Positions 17,631 to 25,749 of a stretch of DNA of 64,000 nucleotides are shown here, piece after piece. The position numbers were made by a program, and so were the translations under genes. This DNA is from Lewinella sp. IMCC34191 (lineage in GTDB: Bacteria; Bacteroidota; Bacteroidia; Chitinophagales; Saprospiraceae), in NCBI RefSeq assembly GCF_003390935.1, contig NZ_QNQZ01000004.1, forward strand, positions 62,001 through 126,000. The letters are read 5' to 3'. A model generated the notes under the pieces. It was given only the letters and a program-made list of their open reading frames with translations. It searched no databases and was not told the DNA's origin. Within the stretch, counting starts at the first letter, position 1; every line of letters starts with the position of its first letter.

Positions 17631-18560
17631 ATGAATAAACGTACGCTCACCATAATTGCCATCCTGCTTGCCCTACTTTTCGCCGGTGCCCTCATTTGGG
17701 GGTTCACCACGAAAAGCAAACTGGAGGCTAACTACACGGAAAAATCGGCCGAAGCAGACCAACTAGCGGTCCTCCGCGATAATCTGATGCAGTCGGTAGA
17801 CAGCCTGGAGACGGCTTTCTCCCAGGTCAGCGACGAAAATGCCGAACTACAGGGAGAACTAACCGAAGCCCAGGAAACCGCCAAGCGTGCGCTCTACGAT
17901 ATGCGGCAGGCGCAGCGCTCCCGGGAAAACGACAATAACGTCGCCTACCAGATGCGCCTGCAGATCGAGGATCTGATCAACGTACGTACGATGCTGGAAA
18001 CCAGTATCACCGAACTCGAAGAAGAGAATCAAAGCCTGCGCGAGAGCAACGTTACCCTGCGCCGGGACCTATCCACCGCCAAGACCGAGGTGTATGAAGC
18101 GACCAAGGAAAACGAAAACCTGAACCGCATGAACGCCAGTATGGAAGCGGACCTGGAACGCATGACCCTCGGTGCCTTCCGCGCTACGGCCATGCAGGTG
18201 GACCTGCTGCGTAAGAACGGTTCGGCAACCGCCAACGCCAACCGGGCCCGCCGGATATCGGTCAGCTTCGATCTGACCAATGTGCCCGAGGACTTCCTGG
18301 GTGTACGGCCCATCTTCCTGGTATTGACCGACGAATCCGCCACCCCGGTCATCAGCGAAAACCCGGTTCAGACGAAGGTCATCGTCAATGGCGCTGAGAA
18401 GGACATCATCGCCCTCGAGGGCCGAGACGTTAACGTGGAACGCAACCAACGTCTGACCTTCACCCACGAACTAGACGACAAACTGGAGGAAGGCTTCTAC
18501 CGCGCCGAAATTTACACGGACATCGGACTTCTGGGCTCGGCCAAGGTTCAATTGCGCTAG
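17631..18560 (+). CDS. Membrane-anchored coiled-coil protein of unknown function
   Basis: A 309-residue protein with an N-terminal membrane anchor (ILLALLFAGALIWGF, residues 10-26). A long heptad-rich coiled coil (about 30-185) follows, with many E/Q/L/N residues. The C-terminal domain of about 100 residues is predicted beta-rich (RRISVSFDLTNVPEDFLGVR, YRAEIYTDIGLLGSAKVQL). The orientation suggests the coiled coil and beta domain lie in the periplasm. I recognise no named family; similar proteins seem to occur across Bacteroidota, but no function can be assigned. It lies 44 bp upstream of accA. Confidence 0.75.
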   Translation: MNKRTLTIIAILLALLFAGALIWGFTTKSKLEANYTEKSAEADQLAVLRDNLMQSVDSLETAFSQVSDENAELQGELTEAQETAKRALYDMRQAQRSRENDNNVAYQMRLQIEDLINVRTMLETSITELEEENQSLRESNVTLRRDLSTAKTEVYEATKENENLNRMNASMEADLERMTLGAFRATAMQVDLLRKNGSATANANRARRISVSFDLTNVPEDFLGVRPIFLVLTDESATPVISENPVQTKVIVNGAEKDIIALEGRDVNVERNQRLTFTHELDDKLEEGFYRAEIYTDIGLLGSAKVQLR

Positions 18561-18604
18561 CACCCCGCACCCCGTATCAAGTCCTAGCCAACAAAACACC
18601 CTAA

Positions 18605-19561
18605 ATGGTATTTCTGGAATTTGAAAAGCCCCTCGAGAAGCTCTACGAACAGCTGGAAAAGGTAAAGGACGTAGGCGAAGACGGGGTGGTCGACATGCAG
18701 GCTACCATCGACGAGCTGGAAGGTCGGATCAAGCAAACCCGACGCGATATCTACAGCAACCTGACGGGTTGGCAGCGCGTACAGCTAAGCCGGCATCCGG
18801 AACGTCCCTATACCCTTTTCTACATCGAGCAGATGTGCCGAAAGTTTGTCGAGCTTCACGGCGATCGGTATTACGGAGACGACAAGGCCGTCGTTGGCGG
18901 TATCGGAAGCCTGGACGGACAAACCGTCGTCATCATTGGCCACCAGAAGGGAGTCAATACCAAGATGCGCCAGTACCGCAACTTCGGAATGGCCAATCCG
19001 GAAGGCTACCGCAAGGCCCTTCGGCTAATGAAAATGGCCGAGCGCTTCGGCTTCCCGGTCATTTCCCTGATCGACACCCCGGGCGCCTACCCCGGCATCG
19101 AAGCCGAGGAACGCGGACAGGCCGAGGCCATCGCGCGGAATCTTTTCGAGATGGCGCAACTGCGCGTACCCATCGTGTGCGCGGTCATCGGAGAAGGAGC
19201 CAGTGGAGGGGCCATAGGCATCGGGCTAGGCGACCACGTCATGATGCTCGAAAACACCTGGTACTCGGTCATCTCCCCCGAAAGTTGTAGCAGTATCCTG
19301 TGGCGCAGCTGGGACTATAAAGAAAAGGCCGCCGACGCCCTGAAGCTGACCGCCGAGGATATGAAGGGATTCGGCATCGTCGACGAAATCGTCAAGGAAC
19401 CCCAGGGTGGCGCCCACAATGCCCCCGAAGAGATGGCTAAGACCCTCAAGCGTCAGCTCAAAAAGGCCATCGCGGCCATACAGGAAAAGTCGGTCGACCA
19501 AATGGTCGAAGACCGCATCGATAAGTACGTTCGTATCGGACAGGTCACCCACGCCAGTTGA
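18605..19561 (+). CDS. accA: Acetyl-CoA carboxylase carboxyltransferase subunit alpha
   Basis: A 318-residue protein matching AccA in length and signatures: [18 protein letters not shown], then [33 protein letters not shown] and [19 protein letters not shown], which includes the oxyanion-hole glycines. With AccD it moves the carboxyl group from carboxybiotin to acetyl-CoA. It continues into the DUF6913-like gene and dapA with almost no gaps, which suggests co-transcription. Confidence 0.96.
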   Translation: MVFLEFEKPLEKLYEQLEKVKDVGEDGVVDMQATIDELEGRIKQTRRDIYSNLTGWQRVQLSRHPERPYTLFYIEQMCRKFVELHGDRYYGDDKAVVGGIGSLDGQTVVIIGHQKGVNTKMRQYRNFGMANPEGYRKALRLMKMAERFGFPVISLIDTPGAYPGIEAEERGQAEAIARNLFEMAQLRVPIVCAVIGEGASGGAIGIGLGDHVMMLENTWYSVISPESCSSILWRSWDYKEKAADALKLTAEDMKGFGIVDEIVKEPQGGAHNAPEEMAKTLKRQLKKAIAAIQEKSVDQMVEDRIDKYVRIGQVTHAS

Positions 19562-19562
19562 T

Positions 19563-20096
19563 ATGGCTCCCCTGGAAGAAATAAAATCCCGGCTCTTTGC
19601 CCGCCGGCTGCGACAGGAACGGGAAAAAACCGCCACCCAGGCTCCTTCCGGCGAGCCCGTCCAGTTGCGTACGGCCCAGCGGATCGTTATCCTGTTTCCG
19701 GCCGATAACGCAGAAGACCGCAAGTTCCTGGAAAGCTGGAAGCCTCCGGGGGAAGCAGGGCGGCGGGTAACGCTGATTGGCTACTTCGACCACGAGGTCG
19801 GCGCCACCAGCTTCTCCTTCAAGGCCGTCACCGTGGAAAATCTGAACTGGTACGGGGTTCCCGAAGGACCGACCGTCGACGACCTGCGGCAAAGCAAACC
19901 CGACCTACTTATCCGCCTGGGGCCCCCACGGCACGCCATCCTGGACTACCTCGCCGCCGTAACACCGGCGGGCCTCCGTGTAGGACCCGATACCGAGCCC
20001 GATAACTTCTACCACATCCGCTTCTTCCCCGTAGCCGACGATCTGCGCGCGCAGATGGCCATGATCGAAAAAACTTTCACGTTCACCAATGAATGA
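19563..20096 (+). CDS. DUF6913-like Bacteroidota hypothetical protein
   Basis: A 177-residue soluble protein starting at the ATG two bases after the accA stop (TGATATG). It contains alternating beta/alpha segments (RIVILFPADNAEDRKFLESW, RVTLIGYFDHEV, PDLLIRLGPPRHAILDYLA). It resembles the DUF6913 family often found next to dapA in Bacteroidota; this match is from memory and not certain. The function is unknown. The last 8 bp overlap dapA, so translation of the two is probably coupled. Confidence 0.75.
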   Translation: MAPLEEIKSRLFARRLRQEREKTATQAPSGEPVQLRTAQRIVILFPADNAEDRKFLESWKPPGEAGRRVTLIGYFDHEVGATSFSFKAVTVENLNWYGVPEGPTVDDLRQSKPDLLIRLGPPRHAILDYLAAVTPAGLRVGPDTEPDNFYHIRFFPVADDLRAQMAMIEKTFTFTNE

Positions 20097-20994
20097 TGCC
20101 TCCCCTCTTTTCAGCGGTACCGGCGTTGCACTCATCACTCCCTTCAAAGCCGACAAATCCATCGACTACCCCGCCCTCGGTCGGGTGATCGATTACGTCA
20201 TTGCGGGAGGCGTTGAATACCTGGTTTGCCTCGGCACGACGGGCGAAGCGATCACCCTGAGCACCCAGGAGTGCCGTGAGGTACTCGACTTCACCCTGCG
20301 GCACGTCGACGAACGCGTCCCGGTCGTGGCCGGGTTTTTCGGCGGTAACTACACCGAAAAACTGGCCAACTTCATCGCCGGCTATAACTTCGACGGCGTG
20401 GCGGGCATCATGTCCAGCAGCCCCGCCTACAGCAAGCCGCCGCAGGAAGGCATCTACCAGCACTTCATGCAGGTAGCGGAAGTGGCTCCCCGCCCCCTCA
20501 TTATCTATAATGTTCCGGGACGAACCAGCAGCAACGTACTCCCCGAAACCATCCTGCGCCTGGCGGAGGCGAGCGATCGTTTTGCCGCCGTCAAGGAGGC
20601 CAGTGGTATCCTTAGCCAGGCCACCGAAATCCTCCGCCACCGCCCCGACCACTTCGGCGTACTTTCCGGCGACGACCCCCTGACCACGGCCATGATTGCC
20701 CTGGGTGGCCACGGGGGCATTAGCGTCATTGCCAATGCCCTGCCCGACCACTTCAGCCGGATGGTCCGGGCCGCCCTCGACAACGATGTCGCTACGGCCC
20801 GACAACTGCATTTCGACACGCTGGACGTACACCCCCTACTCTACTGCGAGGGCAATCCGGTGGGCATTAAAGCCGCCGTATCCGCCCTGGGGCTCTGCGA
20901 AAATTACCTCCGGGTACCGCTGGTTCCGCTGAGTTCGGCCAATGAAGCACGCCTGCGGGACGTTCTAGCCGCAGTGCCCGGCCTCCACGTGTGA
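20089..20994 (+). CDS. dapA: 4-hydroxy-tetrahydrodipicolinate synthase
   Basis: A 301-residue TIM-barrel aldolase. The Schiff-base lysine is K169 in AVKEASG, the catalytic tyrosine is Y140 in IIYNVPGRT, and the substrate loop GTTGEAITL lies at 49-57. It condenses pyruvate with aspartate semialdehyde in the lysine/diaminopimelate pathway. The start overlaps the preceding gene by 8 bp. Length and motifs are normal. Confidence 0.96.
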   Translation: MNDASPLFSGTGVALITPFKADKSIDYPALGRVIDYVIAGGVEYLVCLGTTGEAITLSTQECREVLDFTLRHVDERVPVVAGFFGGNYTEKLANFIAGYNFDGVAGIMSSSPAYSKPPQEGIYQHFMQVAEVAPRPLIIYNVPGRTSSNVLPETILRLAEASDRFAAVKEASGILSQATEILRHRPDHFGVLSGDDPLTTAMIALGGHGGISVIANALPDHFSRMVRAALDNDVATARQLHFDTLDVHPLLYCEGNPVGIKAAVSALGLCENYLRVPLVPLSSANEARLRDVLAAVPGLHV

Positions 20995-21016
20995 TGCCCG
21001 GGGTCATCCCGACGCT

Positions 21017-23548
21017 ATGCGCATTCTCCGAAATTTCGTCCTTACCGTCCTCGGCCTGCTGCTGCTCCTCTTCGTAGCTGTCCAACTTTTCGGTGATCCC
21101 ATCGCCGCCCGGGTAGTGGCCTCCCTCAACGAACGCTTCCCCACGAAGATCGAAGTGGATGAATACGATCTGAGCCTCCTGCGTTCCTTCCCCCACCTGT
21201 CGGTCGATCTCCACGGCGTAAACGTGCAGGGAAGCGACGGCCATCCGCTGCTTCAGGCCGATCGCGTGGGCTGCTTGCTGGACCTCGGCAGCCTTTTCGG
21301 CAAGACCAGGATAAAGGGATTCCGGGTGGACCGGGGCAATCTATGGCTGCTTACGGATGTCGATGGCAACACCAATTATCAGGTAGCCGGCTATACGCCG
21401 GTAGGTGATGCGGGCGGCGGCGGCGCAGGTAAGATGTCCGTCAGTTTCGCCGTCGAGCAAGCCCATTTCAACGAGGTTCATTTTCAGTATGACGACCGGC
21501 AGCTGCGTACCCAAGCATCGGTGTTCGTCGAAACCGGGCGGCTCACCGGAGACTTTAGCGCGGAGCAGTACACCCTGAATACGGATGCCTCCCTGCGCGT
21601 GGAGCAGGTAGATCTGGACGGTACCCGCTACGTGGGGCGGGAGTCGCTGGAGCTGTCCGGTCAGACCACGATCGATAACCTGCGGGGCTCGTATACCTTC
21701 TCGCCGCTACGGCTCAGCGTGCGGGATCTCGAAGTCTCGGCTACGGGCAGCCTGACTCCCACGGAGGCGGGACTGTCCTGCGACCTCCGCTTAAGCAGTG
21801 CCACGGGAAGCCTGGAAGACGTAGTGGCGCTCTTGCCGGCCACCGTGACGGGCACAATAGCCGAATGGGATACTGAGGGTGACCTCAGTCTGGCCGCTAC
21901 CATTACCGGTAACTGGACACAGACCGACTATCCGCGCATCGACGGGGAACTGGGCTTCTCCGACGGTCGTATCGGCAGCCCCCGTATCAATCTGGGCGCC
22001 CGGGACATTGAGCTACGGGCCACCTTTGCTTATCTGGACGGGCCGCGTGGCGGCGTGCAGACCTTCGCGGTTGACGAATTCTCGGGCACGTTCCGCGGCG
22101 AGCCTTTCCGTATGCGCTTTAGCCTGGAAGACCTAAAAGATCCGGTGATCGATTTTTCCGCGGATGGCAGCCTGCCCCTCGCTACCCTTCCGGCCTTCCT
22201 TCCCGACGATCGGGCTATGGAGTCCGACGGAATGATCTATTTCACCAACCTCCGTTTGAAAGGGCGCTACGCGGATATGATCGAAGCCCGGCGCATGGGT
22301 CGGGTATCGTCGGTAGGGATCGTACAAGTGGAAGATGGCAAATTCGTTGTTAATGACCGACAGCTTAACCTGCCAACCGGGGTGCTCAAGCTCTCCGACA
22401 ATCGGCTGAAGGTGGAAAACCTCCGGGTAGTGGCCGAGAGCAGCGATTTTGTACTCAACGGCGAGACCACCAACTACCTGCCGGTCCTGCTGGCTGACAG
22501 TCTCAACTCAAAGGATGCATCCCTAAAATTCGTGGGCAGCATGCAGGGCGACAAGCTCAGCATCGATGACATGCTGGCCCTTTTCACGAGTAGTGAAGCC
22601 GACCAGGCGGCGGCGGACGAAGGAGAAAGTCGGGATAGCCTGACCCGCCGGGACATCGCCCGACGCGCCCGAATTACCGACCTCCTCGATGGCAGCTTCG
22701 AAGCGGCGATTAGGAGTTGGCAGTGGGACCGGATGGAGGGGCAGGACTTTCGGGGGCAACTGGAGTTCTACCGTGGCCAGCTTGAAATACGAGGAATTAC
22801 CGACGCGATGGATGGGCAATTCCGGGTGGATGCCTCCACCTTCTTCCGGGAAACTACCCACAGCAAGGTTCGGCTTTCGGCCAGCGATATCGATGCGCCG
22901 ACCTTCTTCTATCAGTTGGAAGACTTCGAGCAGGAGGTACTGACGGCGGACAATATCCAGGGACGAATGAACGCCAATCTACTCCTCGACCTCTACTACG
23001 ACGAACTGGGTAATTTTGATTACGAGCGCTTCACTGCCCTGGCTGCACTGGAGATCGGGGACGGAGAACTTCGCGACTTTGAACTGTTGGAGAACTTTGC
23101 CTTCGCACTGAAGTCCGGCGACCTCGAGCGAGTGCGTTTTACCCGGCTGTCCAACTACTTCGAGATCAAGGACCGGACGATCTACATCCCGGCGATGTTC
23201 ATACAGAGCAGCGCCATCAACCTGACACTGAGTGGCAGTCACACCTTCGACCAATACCTGGAGTACTATATACGCGTGAATGCGGGTCAGGTGGTAGCTA
23301 ACAAGATCGCCCGGCACGATCGCAGCCTCGACCCGCTACCCGCCCGCAACGGCTTTTTTAATCTCTACTACACCATCGAAGGCCCGCTGGATAGCTACCG
23401 GGTGGAAACCGATAAACAGGCCGTCAAGGCCGACTTCCGGCGCAGTGAATACCGGCGCAACCGCATCCGCAGCCGCCTGGCAGCGGCATTTGACCGACCA
23501 ATAATGCTGCTGGACGACAACGAAGGCGAGAATGATGCCGGGGAGTAA
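21017..23548 (+). CDS. AsmA-like envelope protein
   Basis: An 843-residue protein with an N-terminal signal anchor (LRNFVLTVLGLLLLLFVAV) followed by AsmA-type sequence (NERFPTKIEVDEYDLSLLRS, PHLSVDLHGVNVQG). The rest is a long, mostly beta-strand periplasmic region, with an AsmA C-terminal-type section near 560-800. AsmA-like proteins form bridge-like grooves thought to move phospholipids between inner and outer membrane. The tail is basic (FRRSEYRRNRIRSRL) before a short acidic end. It lies 22 bp after dapA, so it may be in the same transcript. Confidence 0.82.
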   Translation: MRILRNFVLTVLGLLLLLFVAVQLFGDPIAARVVASLNERFPTKIEVDEYDLSLLRSFPHLSVDLHGVNVQGSDGHPLLQADRVGCLLDLGSLFGKTRIKGFRVDRGNLWLLTDVDGNTNYQVAGYTPVGDAGGGGAGKMSVSFAVEQAHFNEVHFQYDDRQLRTQASVFVETGRLTGDFSAEQYTLNTDASLRVEQVDLDGTRYVGRESLELSGQTTIDNLRGSYTFSPLRLSVRDLEVSATGSLTPTEAGLSCDLRLSSATGSLEDVVALLPATVTGTIAEWDTEGDLSLAATITGNWTQTDYPRIDGELGFSDGRIGSPRINLGARDIELRATFAYLDGPRGGVQTFAVDEFSGTFRGEPFRMRFSLEDLKDPVIDFSADGSLPLATLPAFLPDDRAMESDGMIYFTNLRLKGRYADMIEARRMGRVSSVGIVQVEDGKFVVNDRQLNLPTGVLKLSDNRLKVENLRVVAESSDFVLNGETTNYLPVLLADSLNSKDASLKFVGSMQGDKLSIDDMLALFTSSEADQAAADEGESRDSLTRRDIARRARITDLLDGSFEAAIRSWQWDRMEGQDFRGQLEFYRGQLEIRGITDAMDGQFRVDASTFFRETTHSKVRLSASDIDAPTFFYQLEDFEQEVLTADNIQGRMNANLLLDLYYDELGNFDYERFTALAALEIGDGELRDFELLENFAFALKSGDLERVRFTRLSNYFEIKDRTIYIPAMFIQSSAINLTLSGSHTFDQYLEYYIRVNAGQVVANKIARHDRSLDPLPARNGFFNLYYTIEGPLDSYRVETDKQAVKADFRRSEYRRNRIRSRLAAAFDRPIMLLDDNEGENDAGE

Positions 23549-23613
23549 ATAGGATATAACACATCGGCCACATAGCGCGTTTACGGGCTACTATGAACTG
23601 ACACATTCCGCCC

Positions 23614-25371
23614 TTGCGCTTCTTTCTCCTATTCCTTCTATCCGGCATGGCCTGTACCCTGTACGCCCAGGTGCCTTCCCCCGACTTTTTGTGTACCCGA
23701 TCGGAAGCCGGTCAGGAAATCCTGACGTGGTCCAATGTCAATGTGCCAGCCTGTGGGGGATATGTATCGACCGACATCTACAGGTCAATCGACCAAAACG
23801 GCCCCTACAATCTACTCGTCTCCCTGGCGGATTCCACCCTCACGGAATACAGTGATAGCAATCCCGGGGGGGAGCAGCTTTTCTACTATCTGACGTATAC
23901 CTACGATTGTGGATCAAGCGTGCAGGGCAGCGATACCCTGGACAACTTCATTCCAGCGACACCCGTGATCAGGTTTATCAGTGCGGAGGAAGACGAGGTC
24001 ATCCTCTACTGGGAACGGTCCACATCCCCGGAGGTCAATCGGTATGTCATCGTCGATGCCTCTACGGGCACCTCCGTCCCCCTGGACACCCTGGGTGACG
24101 TGACCAGCTACCGGTTTCCCCTGGCCGATAGTTTACGGCGATCGGCAGCTTACCGCGTCGTCGCGCTGGACGCCTGTGGCAACGATAGTCCGCTGAGTGA
24201 AACGCGCTCCGTGTTTTCCCTGCAAGCCGAGGGAGGAACTGGATGTATACAAGATGTGCAGTTATTTCCCGTCCTGGACGGCCCTGCCACCCCGTTTATG
24301 TCCAATCCTGACGGCAGTATTCTTACCGCAAACGACACGGTGAGGCTATACACCGGGGCTCCCGGGGAACCCCTGACGCTCTACTCAACCATTATGGCTG
24401 CTGGCGCGGACCCATTGTTTACCTACCCCGAAACAAACGACGGGGAGGAAATCTGTTTTGCCGTTGAGTTGAGTTTTGCCGGTGACAGTATCCGCCAGCG
24501 TAGCGATACGGCGTGCTTTCAGTTTTTCCTGGAGCAGGCCGTGCGCAATTTTGATCTGTACGGCGTAGAGATCCAGGACAACGGCGAGTTGCGGTTTGGT
24601 TACCAGGATGATGTCGTACAGGCAGACGCCTATTCGGTCGCGCTTGAAGTGGCTGGGCCAGCCGATACAGCTTTCTTTAGCCCCGGCGCGGCGCTGTTTC
24701 CGGGCGGGGAACTTCTTACGGATGGCGGGGTGTCGGCAACCCGGGGTGACTCCCTGCGCTTCGTGCTCACCGATAGCTGTGGTCGGATAGCCACTACCAA
24801 TTATGCTAGCCCCGTTTGGCTGGACGTACAAAGTGGTGCCGATGGCGAAGCGACTTTAAACTGGACGGCACCGCAGGATCTTCCGGGAGACCTTTATTAC
24901 ACGATTATCCGGATTAACGACGATTCGACTAATACGGAGCTGCTGGATGGGATTCCAAACCTGAGCTACACCGATACTGATCCCGGCCCGGGCCAGCTTT
25001 GCTACCGGGTAAGGGCGAATTACACGCCACCCGGGGCGGATACGACCTACGCCTTTCTGTCCGATATTCAGTGCGTGGTGGAGGAGGTCGAAATCTATTT
25101 CCCTAATGTGTTCTCTCCCGGTGCCGTGCAGGACGTCAACCGCGAGTTCCGTCCGTTCTTTAATTCCATTCTGGGGCTGGAAGCCTATCATCTCCGGGTG
25201 TTCGACCGGTGGGGGGCATTGGTTTTCGAATCGGAGGATCCGAACCTCGGCTGGGACGGGACGATCGATGGCCGGGGCGTACCGATGGGGACTTACGTTT
25301 ACAACTTGCAGTATACGCCGCTAGGCAGGTACGCGCAACAGCTTACGGGTGCGGTTCACCTGATCCGCTAG
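23614..25371 (+). CDS. T9SS-exported surface protein with type B (gliding-motility) C-terminal domain
   Basis: A 585-residue protein. The start is a TTG at 23614: an in-frame stop lies at 23599, and only this start yields the full signal peptide (MRFFLLFLLSGMACTLYAQ). The body has several fibronectin-III-like repeats of about 90 residues (WERSTSPEVNRYVIVD, TLNWTAPQDLPGDLYY). The last ~85 residues form the CHU_C/type B sorting domain: YFPNVFSPG, then YHLRVFDRWGALVFES, WDGTIDGRGVPMGTYVYN. T9SS carries such proteins across the outer membrane, usually with a PorP/SprF partner; one is encoded at 50-51 kb. Confidence 0.88.
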   Translation: MRFFLLFLLSGMACTLYAQVPSPDFLCTRSEAGQEILTWSNVNVPACGGYVSTDIYRSIDQNGPYNLLVSLADSTLTEYSDSNPGGEQLFYYLTYTYDCGSSVQGSDTLDNFIPATPVIRFISAEEDEVILYWERSTSPEVNRYVIVDASTGTSVPLDTLGDVTSYRFPLADSLRRSAAYRVVALDACGNDSPLSETRSVFSLQAEGGTGCIQDVQLFPVLDGPATPFMSNPDGSILTANDTVRLYTGAPGEPLTLYSTIMAAGADPLFTYPETNDGEEICFAVELSFAGDSIRQRSDTACFQFFLEQAVRNFDLYGVEIQDNGELRFGYQDDVVQADAYSVALEVAGPADTAFFSPGAALFPGGELLTDGGVSATRGDSLRFVLTDSCGRIATTNYASPVWLDVQSGADGEATLNWTAPQDLPGDLYYTIIRINDDSTNTELLDGIPNLSYTDTDPGPGQLCYRVRANYTPPGADTTYAFLSDIQCVVEEVEIYFPNVFSPGAVQDVNREFRPFFNSILGLEAYHLRVFDRWGALVFESEDPNLGWDGTIDGRGVPMGTYVYNLQYTPLGRYAQQLTGAVHLIR

Positions 25372-25471
25372 GTGTCGCGGCGTGCTACCGTTGAAACACT
25401 TCCCCTAGTCGGGAAACATAAGCGACCTTCCCGGCGTTGTCCCCCACGTACGACAAAAACAGCTGACAAAG

Positions 25472-25503
25472 TTTGGTGGGCCCGCTGCGCGCACCTACTT
25501 TTG
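25472..25503 (+). promoter_or_regulatory. Promoter of tRNA-Cys
   Basis: TTTG at 25472-25475 and TACTTTTG at 25496-25503 are separated by exactly 20 bp, a full match to the Bacteroidota promoter (TTTG, spacer, TAnnTTTG). The tRNA starts 9 nt after the element. Confidence 0.8.
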
Positions 25504-25512
25504 CAGCCCCCT

Positions 25513-25583
25513 GGTTGGGTGGCCGAGTGGCTAGGCAAAGGTCTGCAAAACCTTGTACGGCGGTTCGAATCCGCTCCCAACCT
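25513..25583 (+). tRNA. tRNA-Cys (anticodon GCA)
   Basis: A complete cloverleaf: acceptor GGTTGGG/CCCAACC, D stem GCC/GGC, anticodon stem AAGGT/ACCTT with loop CTGCAAA (anticodon GCA), T arm with TTCGAAT, and discriminator U73, which is the cysteine identity base. CCA is not encoded. It has its own promoter and is followed within 5 bp by an intrinsic terminator, so it is a single-gene transcript. Confidence 0.96.
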
Positions 25584-25587
25584 CTTC

Positions 25588-25622
25588 AAAAACCGCGTTC
25601 GGCTTTGCCGGATGCGGTTTTG
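25588..25622 (+). terminator. Intrinsic terminator after tRNA-Cys
   Basis: AAAACCGC and TTCGGC pair with GCCGGA and GCGGTTTT around a TTT loop, ending in four T residues (25618-25621). It follows the tRNA by 5 bp. Confidence 0.8.
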
Positions 25623-25749
25623 TCATTTGGGGACTCCCTATGTTAATCTGCAAAAAAGGAGCCAGGCATAATTCTATTTTTAGGTAGTAGCGTTTTGCAT
25701 TATAATATGTGGGGCCTAATTTGGGTGCGACTTCGCTAAACCTCCCACT

